A stretch of DNA of 64,000 bases from Mercurialis annua. Its lineage: Eukaryota; Streptophyta; Magnoliopsida; Malpighiales; Euphorbiaceae. Each line of letters opens with the position of its first letter. Position 1 is the stretch's first letter. Where the stretch lies: contig NC_065573.1 in NCBI RefSeq assembly GCF_937616625.2, positions 5,657,001 to 5,721,000 of the forward strand, given 5' to 3'. Positions 1-11,703 of this stretch are shown here, piece after piece. Under the pieces are notes generated by a model that had not been told where the DNA came from, did no database searches, and saw only the letters and a program-made list of their open reading frames with translations. The position numbers were made by a program, and so were the translations under genes.

Positions 1-2546
1 GCGATTTAAGCCAAACGTTTACAAACGATACGAAACAAATCCTAACGGTTCACATATTTAGCAATTTAAGCCAAACATTTACAAACGTAACGAAACAAAA
101 CCAAGTGTGTCACGTTTTTAGCAATTTATGCCAAACGTTTACAATCGTTATGAAACAAATCCAAGTGCTTCCCCTGTTTAGAAAATTAATCCAAACGTTT
201 ACAATTATTAATAAAAAAATCCAAGAGTTTCGCCTTTTTAGCAATTTAAGCCAAACGTTTACAAACGTTACGAAAAAAATCCAAGTGTTTCACCTTTTTA
301 GAAATTTAAGCAGATCGTTTACAAAAGTTACGAAACAAATCCAAATGTTTCACCTTTTTAGCGATTTAAGCCTAACGTTTACCAACGTTACGAAACAAAA
401 CCAAATGTTTCACCTTTTTAGCAATTTTAGCCAAACGTTTTCAAACGTTACGAAACAAATTCAATCGTTTCCCCATTTTAGAGATTTAAGCCAAATGTTT
501 AAAATGTTACGAAACAAATCCAAACGTTTCACCTTTTTAGCGATTTAAGCCAAACGTTTACAAACGTTACTAATCAAATCCAAACGTTTCACCTTTTTAG
601 CGATTAAAGCCAAACGTTTTAAAACGATACGAAACAAATCCTAACATTTCACATTTTTAGAAATTTAAGCCAAACGTTTACAAATGTTACGAAACAAAAT
701 CAAGCGTTTCACCTTTTTAGTAATTTAAGCCAAACGTTAACAAACGTTACGAAACAAATCCAACTATTTCACCTTTTTAGCGATTTAATCCAAACGTTTA
801 CAAAGGTTACGAAACAAATCCAAATGTTTCTCCTTTTAGCTATTTAAGCCAAACGTTTACAAATGTTACGAAAAAAATCCAAGTGTTTCACCTTTTTAGC
901 AATTTAAGCAAAACGTTTAAAAACGATACGAAACAAATTGAAGCATTTCACCTTTTTAGCAATTTAAACAAAAACGTTTACAAACGTTACGAAACAAATC
1001 CAAGCGTTTTACCTTTTTAGCAATTTAAGCCAAATGTTTACAAACGTTACGAAAAAATCCAAGCATTTCACCTTTTTAGCAATTTAAGAAACACGTTTAC
1101 AAACGTTACGAACGAAATCCTAACGTTTCACCGTTCTAGCGATTTAAGCCGAACGTTTACCAATGTTACGAAACAAAACCAAATGTTTCAACTTTTTAGC
1201 AATTTTAGCCATACGTTTACAAACGTTACGAAACAAATTCAAACGTTTCCCCATTTTAGCGATTTAAACCAAACGTTTAAAACGTTACGAAACAAATCCA
1301 AATGTTTCACCTTTTTAGCGATTTAAGCCAAATGTTTACAAACATTACTAAACAAATCTAAACGTTTCCCCTTTGTAGCAATCCAATCCAAACATTTACA
1401 AACGTTACGAAACAAATTCAAACGTTTCCCATTTTTAGCAATGTAAGACAAACGTTTACAAACTTTACGAAACAAATCCAAGTTTTCCACCTTTTAAGAA
1501 ATTTAAGCCAAACGTTTAGAAACGTTATGAAGCAAATCCAAACGTTTCACCATTTTAGCGATTTAAGCACGACGTTTACAAACAGTACGAAACAAATCCA
1601 AATGTTTCACCTTTTGAGGGATTTAAGCCAAACGTTTATAAACCCTACGAAACAAATTCAAACGTTTCACCCTTTTAGCAATTTAAGCCAATCCTTTACA
1701 AACGTTATGAAACAAATCCAAGCGTTTCTACTTTTTAGCAATTTAAGCCAAACGTATAAACACGTTACGAAACAAATCAAAGCATTTCACCTTTTTAGCA
1801 ATTTATGCCAAACGCTTACAAAAGTTACGAAACAAATCCAAACATTTCACCTGTTTAGCGATTTAAGCCAAACGTTTACAAACGTATAAAACAAATCCAA
1901 ACGTTTCACCTTTTTGTAATTTAAGCCCAACGTTTACAAAGATTACGAAACAAATGCAAAAGTTTCACTTTTTAAGCGATATAAGCCAAACGTTTATAAA
2001 CGTTACTAAACAAATCCAAACGTTTCACCTTTGTAGCAATTAAATCCAAACGTTTCCCATTTTTAGCAATTTAAGCCAAACGTTTACAAACGTTACGAAA
2101 CAAAACCAAGCGTATCACCTTTTTAGCAATTTAAGCCAAACGTCTACAAATGTTACGAAACAAATCCAAGCATTTCCACCATTTTAGCAATTTTAGCCAA
2201 ACGTTTAGAAATGTTATGAAACAAATCCAAACGTTTCGCCTTTTTAGCGATTTAAGCCAAACGTTTACAATGGTACGAAAATAATCCAAATGTTTCACCT
2301 TTTGAGCGATTTAAGCGAAGCGTTTATAATCGCTACGAAAAAAATCCAAATGTTTCATGTTTTTAGCAATTTAAGCCAAACGTTTACAAACGTTACGAAA
2401 CAAATCCAAGCGTTTCTCCTTTTTAGCAACTTAAGCCAAACGTATAAATACGCTACGAAACAAATCAAAGCGTTTCACCTTTTTAGCAATTTATGCCAAA
2501 TGTTTACAGAAGTTACGAAACAAATCCAAACGTTTCACCTTTTTAG
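1..2546 (+). repeat. 60-bp satellite array, forward orientation
   Basis: A head-to-tail array of about 42 units of 60 bp. In this orientation a unit reads roughly: GCGATTTAAGCC, AAACGTTTACAAACGTTACG, AAACAAATCC, AAACGTTTCACCTTTTTA. Each consensus unit holds three AACGTT palindromes and five CpG sites. Most unit differences are CG to TG or CA changes. Longer-range duplications are visible, for example the unit with ATTTTAGCC and CCCCATTTTAG near 421 recurs near 1201, and the unit with CGTATAAA near 1753 recurs at 2441. Translated in the open frame the unit gives a 20-residue repeat of the type SQTFTNVTKQIQTFHLFSDL. I do not regard these frames as genes. Confidence 0.97.
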
Positions 2547-5322
2547 TTTGGCTTAAGTCGCTAAAATGGGGAAACGTTTGGATTTGTTTCGTAACGTTTG
2601 TAAATGTCTGGCTTAAACCGCTAAAATGGGGAAACGTTTTTATTTGTTTCTTAACGTTTATAAACGTTTGGCTTAAACCGCTAAAAAGGTGAAACGTTTG
2701 GTTTTGTTTCGTAACGTTTGTAAATGTTTGGCTTAAATCGCTAAAAAGGTGAAACGCTTGGATTTGTGTCGTAAGTTTTAAACGTTTGGATTAAGTAGCT
2801 AAAATGGGTAAACGTTTGGATTAGTTTAGTAACGTTTCTAAACGCTTGGCTTAAATCGCTAAAAAGGTGAAACGTTTGCTTTTGTTTCGTAACGTTTCTA
2901 AACGTTTGACTTAAATTGCTAAAAATGTGAAACGTTTGCTTTTATTTCGTAACGTTTGTAAATGTTTGGCTTAAATTGCTAAAAAGGTGAAACACTTGGA
3001 TTTATTTCGTAACGTTTGTACACGTTTGGTTTTGTTTTGTAATGTTCATAAATGTTTGGCTTCAATCACTAATAAGGCGAAACGTTTGGATTTGTTTCGT
3101 AATATTTGTAAACATTTGGCTTAAATTGCAAAAAAATGTGAAACACTTGGATTTGAATCGTAACGTTTGTAAACATTTGGCTTAAATTGCTAAAAAAAGT
3201 TGAAACGTTTGGATTTGTTTCGTAACGTTTTAAACGTTTGGTTTTATTTCGTATCGTTTGTAAACATTTGACTTCAATCGCTAAAAAGGTGAAACGTTTG
3301 GATTAGTTTCATTACGTTTGTAGACGGTTGGCATAAATCGCTAAATTTGTGAAACGTTTCCATTTATTTCGTAACGTTTCTAAACCTTTGGCTGCAATCA
3401 CTATAAAGGGGAAACATTTAGATTTCTTTCATAACGTTTGTAAACGTTCGGCTTAAATTGATAATAAGGTGAAACACTTGGATTTGTTTTGTAACGTTTG
3501 TATTAAATCGCAAAACATGTGAAACACTTGGATTTGTTTCGTAACGTTTGTAAACTTTTGACTTAAATCGCTAAAAAGGGGAAACGTTTGGATTTGTTTC
3601 ATAACGTTTGTACATGTTTGGCTAAAATCGCTAAAAAGGTGAAACGTTTGGATTTGTTTGAAGCGTTTGTAAACGTTTGGCTTATATCGCTAAAATGGGG
3701 AACCATTTAGATTTGTTTGTAAACGTTTGGCTTATATCGCTAAAATGGGGAACCATTTGGATTTGTTTCGTAACGTTTGTAAGTGTTTGGCTTAAATCGC
3801 TAAAAAGGTTAAACGTTTGGATTTGTTTCGTAACGTTAGTAAACATTTGGGTTAAATCGCTAAAATGGGGAAACGCTAGGATTTGTTTCGTAATGTTTGT
3901 CTTAAATAGCTAAAATGGGGAAAATTTTGGATTCGTTTCGTAACGTTTGTAAACGTTTGGTTTAAATCGCTAAAAATGTGAAACGTTAGGTTTTGTTCCG
4001 TATCGTTTGTATATGTTTGGCTTAAATCGCTAAAAAGGTGAAACGTTTGGATTTGTTTCGTAACGTTTACAAACGTTTGGCTTAAATCGCTAAAAAGATG
4101 AAATGTTTGGTTTTGTTTCATAACGTTTATAAACGTTTAACTTAAATCGCAAAAAATGGAAAACATTTTCTTTTATTTCATAACGTTTGTAAATGTTTAG
4201 CTTAAATTGCTAAAAAGGTGAAACACTTGGATTTGTTTCGTAACGTTTGTACACGTTTGGTTTTGTTTCGTAATGTTCATAAATGTTTGGCTTCAATCAC
4301 TAATAAGGCGAAATGTTTGGATTTGTTTCGTAATATTTATAAACGTTTGGCTTAATTTGCAAAAAAGGTGAAACACTTGGATTTTTTTCGTAACATTTGT
4401 AAAAGTTTGGCTTAAATTGCTAAAAAAAAGTTGAAACGTTTGGATTTGTTTCGTAACATTTTAAACGTTTGGTTTTATTTCGTAACTTTTGTAAACGTTT
4501 GACTTCAATCGTTGAAAAGGTGAAACGTTTGGATTTGTTTCGTAACGTTTGTAAACGTTTACTTTAAATCGCTAAAAAGGTGGAACGTTTGGATTTGTTT
4601 TGTAAGGTTTGTAAACGTTTAGCTTAAACTGCTAAAATGGTGAAACGTTTGGATTTATTTCATAACGTTTGTAAACGTTTGGCTTAAATCGCTAAAAAGG
4701 TGAAACGTTTGGATTTGTTTCGTAACTTTTGCAAATGTTTGGCTTAAATCGCTAAAACGGTGAAACGTTTGGATTTGTTTCGTAACGTTTGTAAACATTT
4801 GGCTTAAATCACTAAAAAAGTGAAACGTTTGAATTTGTTTCGTGACGTTTGTAAACGCTGTGCGTAAATTGCTAAAAAGGTGAAACGCTTGGATTTGTTT
4901 CGTAACGTTTGTAAACGTTTTGCTTAAATCGCTAAAATGGGGAAACATTTGGATTTGTTTTGTAACGTATATTAACTTTGGCTTAAATCGCTAAAAAGGT
5001 GATACATTTGGTTTTGTTTCGTAACGTTTCTAAACGTTTGGCATAAATTGCTTAAAAGGTGAAATGCTTGGATTTGTTTCGTAATGTTTGTACACGTTTT
5101 GCTTAAATCGATAAAATGGGGAAACGTTTGGATTTGTTTCGTAACGTTTGTAAACGTTTGGCTTAAATCGCTGAAAAGGTGAAACGTTTAGATTTGTGTC
5201 GTGACGTTTGAAAACGCTTGGCTTAAATATCTAAAAAGGTGAAATGCTTGGATTTTTTTCGTAACGTTTGGCTGAAATCGCTAAAAAGGTGAAACGTTTG
5301 GATTTGTTTCGTGACATTTGTA
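2547..5322 (-). repeat. 60-bp satellite array, inverted orientation
   Basis: The same 60-bp satellite as at the left edge, now inverted: units read GGCTTAAATCGC, TAAAAAGGTG, AAACGTTTGGATTTGTTTCG, TAACGTTTGTAAACGTTT. The switch lies inside the run ...CTTTTTAG|TTTGGCTTAAG... near 2547. A block with the diagnostic variant TTCAATCACTAATAAGG occurs at 3061 and again at 4292, so a segment of about 1.23 kb was duplicated here as a longer unit. The array stops abruptly at organelle-derived DNA near 5322. Confidence 0.97.
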
Positions 5323-5421
5323 ACGTCATCCTCACCTTCCTACGGCTTATCACCGGCAGTCTGCTCAGAGTTCCAAACTCAACAGTGGCAACTAAAACGA
5401 GGGTTGCGCTCGTTGCAGGGA
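5323..5421 (-). pseudogene. Plastid 16S rRNA fragment
   Basis: On the minus strand this segment carries GCAACGAGCGCAACCCTCGT, then GTTGAGTTTGGAACTCTG, GACTGCCGGTGATAAGCC and GGAAGGTGAGGATGACGT. These are the conserved landmarks of the 3' third of bacterial-type 16S rRNA, near the helix 34-38 region. The presence of the TTGAGTTTGGAAC segment fits plastid rather than plant mitochondrial rRNA. Several substitutions are visible against the usual plastid sequence. Only about 100 bp of a gene of about 1.49 kb is present, so this is a non-functional fragment. Confidence 0.85.
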
Positions 5422-5875
5422 GCGACAAAGATAGTTATTAAACTGTTATCACCGCTTAAAAAAATTCCTCATATAGTAGCTACGGGAAGATAAAACTCCT
5501 TTTAGAAGTATCAATACAGTCACATGAATCGTTGATGGATACTGGGCGCTGTGCGTATCGACACGGGAACCCACCGGAGCCGTAGCGAAAGAGAGTCGTC
5601 ATAGGGCAATTGAAGACCTTCATTCATATCTAAGCAAGAAAAGGATTGTCTTTTTAAGTACATCCCCGGAAAGGCCTTTCCTAACTTATCCTTCGCGGTC
5701 TATCTCGAAGCGTCTGAATTCACACTTTTGGATAGGCATGTTTGCAAAATCAAAAGTAAATTGTTGATAAAACTCCAAAATGACATTTTCCTTTGACCCA
5801 AATTTTGTTTTTTCCTTATCATTCAGGAAAGATAAGAAAATCTTAGAATAGCACACATTCTCTAAAATTTCTCTT

Positions 5876-5953
5876 CGCGGATTGTAATCTCTAATAAAAA
5901 ACACAGCTCCATGAGCAAAAGCTCCTGTCATGATGAATCCTGCGATGTATTGG
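5876..5953 (-). pseudogene. Plastid psaB fragment
   Basis: The minus strand encodes [19 protein letters not shown] followed by IRDYNP. This matches a conserved stretch of photosystem I protein PsaB (P700 apoprotein A2). Similarity stops right after RDYNP, where the frame continues into unrelated sequence, and stops again upstream of QYIAG. About 26 of about 734 residues remain, so it is a scrap within the organelle mosaic. Confidence 0.85.
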
Positions 5954-6126
5954 TTCTTTCCGGAAATGGCAGAAATCTACGACACTAGAGTAGAGAAGAC
6001 TATGTCTCGCGATCTGGAAATATCTGCGAGATTCATACTGAAACCCTCAACAGATCGAACCCCAACCTTTGTGAACACTTATATCAATACCTCTATCGGG
6101 CCACTAAGGAAAGCTTGACGTAAAGA

Positions 6127-6262
6127 CTCTACGGATAGACGAATACATAGAGTTGAACATAGTAAAATAAGAAATTGAAAGATTTCGTTGAAATTGTTCG
6201 TTTGAAAATTTCCCAAAAAGCTAATCATAGGTTCTTCTCCCCATCAGAACAATAGGGCCGTT
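6127..6262 (-). pseudogene. Plastid ndhB fragment
   Basis: The minus strand reads ALLF, a stop, WGEEPMIS, then [20 protein letters not shown] and TLCIRLSVE. This corresponds to the first exon of plastid NdhB (NADH dehydrogenase-like complex subunit 2). The in-frame TGA replaces an arginine codon before the tryptophan. Both ends of the similarity break into unrelated sequence. It is a non-functional piece of about 45 residues. Confidence 0.85.
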
Positions 6263-6497
6263 GGTCTCGCCGTGACCGTCTCTTGAATTCTCAAAACTTC
6301 TGTCACTACACCCCTGCAGGGGCAGAGAACGCAAATCTTTTAGATAAACCTCTTAAAGAAATAGAAGGTCTAGTATATTGCGATGTGTGATTTGATTGAA
6401 ATTCTGATTTTACAGTTTTGGAATAAAAGAAAAACTGTTCTCGGAGAAAGATAGTGACTTGCACAACAAACCTGCACTTGCATGCTCTCTCGCTGTG

Positions 6498-9146
6498 CTT
6501 AAATCGCTAAAAAGGTGAAACACTTGAATTTGTTTCGTAACGTTTGGATTATATCGCTAAAATGGGGAAACGTTTGGATTTGTTTCGTAACGTTTATAAA
6601 CGTTTGGCTTATATCACTAAAAAGGTGAAACGTTTGGTTTTGTTTCGTGTCGTTTGCAAATGTTTGGCTTAAATTGCTTAAAAGGTGAAACGCTTGGATT
6701 TGTTTCGTAACGTTTGTACACGTTTGGCTTCAATCGATAAAATGGGAAACGTTTGGATTTGTTTCATAACGTTTGTTAAAGTTTTGCTTAAATCGCTAAA
6801 AAAATAAACCTTTGTATTTGTTTCGTGACGTTTGTAAACGCTTGGCTTATATCGCTAAAAAGGTGAAATGATTGGATTTGTTTCGTAACATTTGTAAACG
6901 TTTGGCTTAAATCGCTAAAATGGGAAAACGTTTGGATTTGTTTCGTAACATTTATAAACGTTCGGCTTAAATGGCTAAAAAAGTGAAACGTTTGGTTTTG
7001 TTTCCTAACGTTTGTAAATTTTTGGCTTAAATTGCTAAAAAGGTGAAACGCTTGGATTTGTTTCGTAACGTTTTAAACATTTCGCTTAAATTGCAAAAAT
7101 GGGTGAACTTTTGGATTTATTTCGTAACGTTTATACACGTTTGGCTTAAATTGCTAAAAAGGTGAAACGTTTGTTTTTGTTTCGTAATGTTTGTAAACAT
7201 TTGGCTTAAATCGCTAAAAACGTGAAACGTTTGGATTTGTTTCGTAACTTTTGTTAACGTTTGGCTTAAATCGCTAAAAAGGTGAAACGTTTGGATTTGT
7301 TTCGTAACGTTTGTAAACGTTTCGCTTGAATCGCTAAAATGGGGAAATGCTTGGATTTGTTTCGTAACATTTGTAAACGTTTGGCTTAAATCGCTAAAAT
7401 GGGGAAACATTTGGCTTTGTTTCGTAACCTTTATAAACGTTTGGTATAAATCGCTAAAAACGGGAAACGTTTGGTTTTGATACGTAACGTTTGTAAACGT
7501 TTGGCTTAAATCGGTAAAAAGGTGAAACATTTGGATTTGTTTCGTAGCGTTTACAAACGTTTGGCTTAAATCGCTAAAAAGATGAAATGTTTGGTTTTGT
7601 TTCGTAACGTTTATAAACGTTTGGCTTAAATCGCAAAAAATGTGAAACATTTGGTTTTGTTTCGTAACGTTTGTACACGTTTTGCTTAAATCTCTAAAAT
7701 GGGGAAACGTTTGGTTTTAGTTCGTAATGTTCGTAAACGTTTGGCTTCAATCGCTCAAAAGGCGAAACGTTTGGATTTGTTTCGTAACGTTTGGCTTACC
7801 TTGCTAAAAAGGTGAAATTTATGGCTTTGTTTCGTAACGTTTGTAAACGTTTGGTTTTATTTCGTAATGTTTGAAACGCTTGGATTTAAAACGTTATGAA
7901 ACAAATCCAAATGTTTCAATTTTTAGCAATATAAGCCACGTTTACAAATTATAAAAAATAAAACCAAAAGTTTCACCTTTTTAGCGATTTAAGCCGAACG
8001 ATTACAAACATTATAAAACAAAACCAAACGTTTCACCTTTTTAGCAATTTCAGCTGAACGTTTACCAACGTTACAAAACAAATCCAAATGTTTCCCCTTT
8101 TCAGCGATTTAAGCCAAACGTTTACAACGTTTTTAAACAAATCCTAACATTTCACCTTTTTAGAAATTTAAGCCAAACGTTTACAAACGATACGAAACAA
8201 ATCCAGACGTTTCACCTTTTTAGCGATTTAAGCCAAACGTTTACAAATGTTACGAAACAAATCCAAGCGTTTCACCTTTTTAGAGATTTAAGCCAAACGT
8301 TTACAAACGTTACGAAAGAAATCCAAACGTTTCCCCATTTTAGCGATTTAAGCGAAACCTTTAAAACGTTACGAAACAAATCCAAATGTTTCGTAACGCT
8401 TACAAACGTTATGAAACAAAACAAAACGTTTAACCTTTTTAGCAATTTAAGCCAATCGTTTACAAACTTTACGATACAAAACCAAACGTTTCACCTTTTT
8501 AGCGATTTAAGCCACGTTTAAAATGTTACGAAACAAATCCAAACATTTCATAATGTTTACAAATGTTATGAAACAAAACCAAACAATTCACCTTTTTAGC
8601 GATTTAAGTCAAACGTTTACAAACGTTACAAAACAAATCCAAACGTTTCCCCTTTTTAGCAATTTAAGCCAAACGTTTACAAACGTTACAAAACAAATCC
8701 AAACGTTTCACCTTTTTGTCGATTTAAGCCAAACGTTTACAAACGTAACGAAACAAATCCAAACATTTCTCCTTTTTCGCGATTTAAGCCAAACGTTTAC
8801 AAACGTTACGAAACAAATCCAAACGTTTCCCCTTTTTTGCAATTTAAGCCAAACGTTTACAAACATTACGAAACAAATCCAAACGTTTCATCATTTTAGC
8901 GATTTAAGCCAAACGTTTACTAACGCTACGAAACAAATCCAAACATTTCACCTTTTTAGCGATTTAAACCAAACGTTTACAAACATTACAAAACAAATCC
9001 AAACGTTTCACCTTTTTAGCAATTTAAGCCAAACGTTTATAAACGTTACAGAATAAATCCAAACGTTTCACCTTTTCAGCGATTTAAACCGAACTTTTAC
9101 AAACATTACGCAACAAAACCAAACATTTCACCCTTTTAGCGATCTA
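6498..9146. repeat. Higher-order unit 1
   Basis: The reverse block runs 6498 to about 7886 and the forward block 7887-9146. The reverse block starts directly at the organelle-derived mosaic and is slightly longer than in the later units. A short dyad (GTTTCGTAACG facing CGTTATGAAAC) sits in the forward block at 8388-8417 and recurs in each later unit. Confidence 0.9.
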
Positions 9147-11703
9147 AACGTTTGCTTAAATTGCTAAAAAGGGGAAACGTTTGGATTTGTTTCGTAACAT
9201 TTATAAACGTTTGGCTTATATCGCTAAAAAGTTGAAACGTTTGGTTTTCTTTCGTGTCGTTTGCAAATGTTTGGCTTAAATTTCTTAAAAGGTGAAACGC
9301 TTGGATTTGTTTCGTAACGTTTGTACACGTTTGGATTTGTTTCGTAACGTTTGTTAAAGTTTGGCTTAAATCGCTAAAAAAATAAACCATTGGATTTGTT
9401 TCGTGACGTTTGTAAACGCTTGGCTTATATCGCTAAAAAGGCGAAATGATTGGATTTGTTTCGTAACATTTGTAAACGTTTGGCTTAAATCGCTAAAATG
9501 GGGAAACGTTGGGATTTGTTTCGTAGCGTTTATAAACGTTCGGCTTAAATGGCTAAAAAAGTGAAATGTTTGTAAATGTTTGCCTTAAATTGCTAAAAAG
9601 GTGAAACGCTTGGATTTGTTTCGTAACGTTTTAAACATTTCGCATAAATTGAAAAAATGGGTAAACTTTTGGATTTATTTCGTAACGTTTATACACGTTT
9701 GGCCTAAATTACTAAAAAGAGGAAACGTTTGTTTTTGTTTCGAAACGTTTCTAAACATTTGGCTTAAATCGCTAAAAAGGTGAAACGTTTGGATTTGTTT
9801 CGTAACTTTTGTTAACGTTTGGCTTAAATCGCTAAAAAGGTGAAACGTTTGGATTTGTTTCGTAACGTTTGTAAACATTTCGCTTGAATAGCTAAAATGG
9901 GGAAATGCTTGGATTTGTTTCTTAACATTTGTAAACGTTTGGCTTAAATCGCTAAATTGGGGAAACATTTGGCTTTGTTCCGTAACCTTTATAAACGTTT
10001 GGTATAAATCGCTAAAAACGGGAAACGTTTGGTTTTGATACGTAACGTTTGTCAACGTTTAACTTAAATCGGTAAAAAGGTGAAACGTTTGGATTTGTTT
10101 CGTAGCGTTTACAAACGTTTGGCTTAAATCACTAAAAAGATGAAATGTTTGGTTTTGTTTCGTAACGTCTATAAACGTTTGGCTTAAATCGCAAAAAATG
10201 TGAACGTTTGGTTTTGTTTCGTAACGTTTGTAGACGTTTTGCTTAAATCTCGAAAATGGGGAAACATTTGGTTTTAGTTCGTAATGTTCGTAAATGTTTG
10301 GCTTCAATCGCTCAAAAGGCGAAACGTTTGGATTTGTTTCGTAACGTTTGGCTTGCCTTGCTAAAAAGGTGAAATTCATGGCTTTGTTTCGTAACGTTTG
10401 TAAACGTTTGGTTTTATTTCGTAATGTTTGAAACGCTTGGATTTAAAACGTTATGAAACAAATCCAAATGTTTCCCTTTTTAGCAATTTAGGCCACGCTT
10501 ACAAATTATAAAAAATAAAACCAAAAGTTTCACCTTTTTAGCGATTTAAGCCGAACGATTACAAACGTTATAAAACAAAACCAAACGTTTCACCTTTTTA
10601 GCAATTTCAGCCGAACGTTTACCAACGTTACAAAACAAATCCAAACGTTTCCCCTTTTCAGCGATTTAAGCCAAACGTTTACAACGTTTTTAAACAAATC
10701 CTAACAATTCACCTTTTTAGAAATTTAAGCCAAACGTTTACAAACGATACGAAACAAATCTAGACGTTTCACCTTTTTAGCGATTTAATCCAAACGTTTA
10801 CAAATGTTACGAAACAAATCCAAGCGTTTCACCTTTTTAGAGATTTAAGCCAAACGTTTACAAACGTTACGAAAGAAATCCAAACGTTTCCCCATTTTAG
10901 CGATTTAAGCGAAACCTTTAAAACGTTACGAAACAAATCCAAATGTTTCGTAACGCTTACAAACGTTATGAAACAAAACAAAACGTTTAACCTTTTTAGC
11001 AATTTAAGCCAATCGTTTACAAACTTTACGATACAAAACCAAACGTTTCACCTTTTTAGCGATTTAAGCCACGTTTAAAATGTTACGAAACAAATCCAAA
11101 CATTTCATAATGTTTACAAATGTTATGAAACAAAACCAAACAATTCACCTTTTTAGCGATTTAAGTCAAACGTTTACAAACGTTACAAAACAAATCCAAA
11201 CGTTTCCCCTTTTTAGCAATTTAAGCCAAACGTTTGCAAACGTTACAAAACAAATCCAAACGTTTCCCCTTTTTATCGATTTAAGCCAAACGTTTACAAA
11301 CGTAACGAAACAAATCCAAACGTTTCTCCTTTCTCGCGATTTAAGCCAAATGTTTACAAACGTTACGAAACAAATCCACACGTTTCCCCTTTTTTGCAAT
11401 TTAAGCCAAACGTTTACAAACATTACGAAACAAATCCAAACGTTTCATCATTTTAGCGATTTAAGCCAAACGTTTACTAACGCTACAAAACAAATCCAAA
11501 CATTTCACCTTTTTAGCGATTTAAACCAAACGTTTACAAACATTACAAAACAAATACAAACGTTTCACCTTTTTAGCAATTTAAGCCAAACGTTTACAAA
11601 CGTTACAGAATAAATCCAAACGTTTCACCTTTTTAGCGATTTAAACCGAACTTTAACAAACATTACGCAACAAAACCAAACATTTCACCTTTTAGCGATC
11701 TAA
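9147..11703. repeat. Higher-order unit 2
   Basis: The reverse block is 9147-10444 and the forward block 10445-11703, total 2557 bp. The forward block is almost identical to that of unit 1. The same short dyad lies at 10945-10974. Confidence 0.92.

Larger units (their letters stand above)
5323..6497. other. Mosaic of plastid-derived DNA (nuclear plastid insertion)
   Basis: This block has none of the 60-bp satellite and sits between two satellite arrays. At least three fragments from unlinked parts of a plastid genome lie here in the order 16S rRNA, psaB, ndhB, all read on the minus strand. The stretches between them (5422-5875, 5954-6126, 6263-6497) contain no satellite and no gene I can name. 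Their composition suggests further plastid or mitochondrial scraps. Shuffled pieces like these are typical of nuclear organelle insertions that formed by end joining of several fragments. The frames in it, such as 5686-5931 and 5930-6118, cross fragment joints and are not genes. Confidence 0.88.

Noticed and set aside
1..5322. CRISPR-like look of regularly spaced repeats
   Set aside because: Units are contiguous 60-bp tandem copies with no unique spacers, and the context is a plant nucleus.
5686..5931. Small gene of 81 residues on the minus strand
   Set aside because: Its N-terminus is a psaB fragment that runs across a joint into unrelated sequence, so the frame is accidental.
8523..9056. 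Open frame of 177 residues with a repeated SQTFTNVTKQIQTF motif, and similar frames across 105-38812
   Set aside because: It follows from the satellite unit being 60 bp. The frames start and stop wherever a monomer varies, occur on both strands, and have no promoter, leader or unique sequence.
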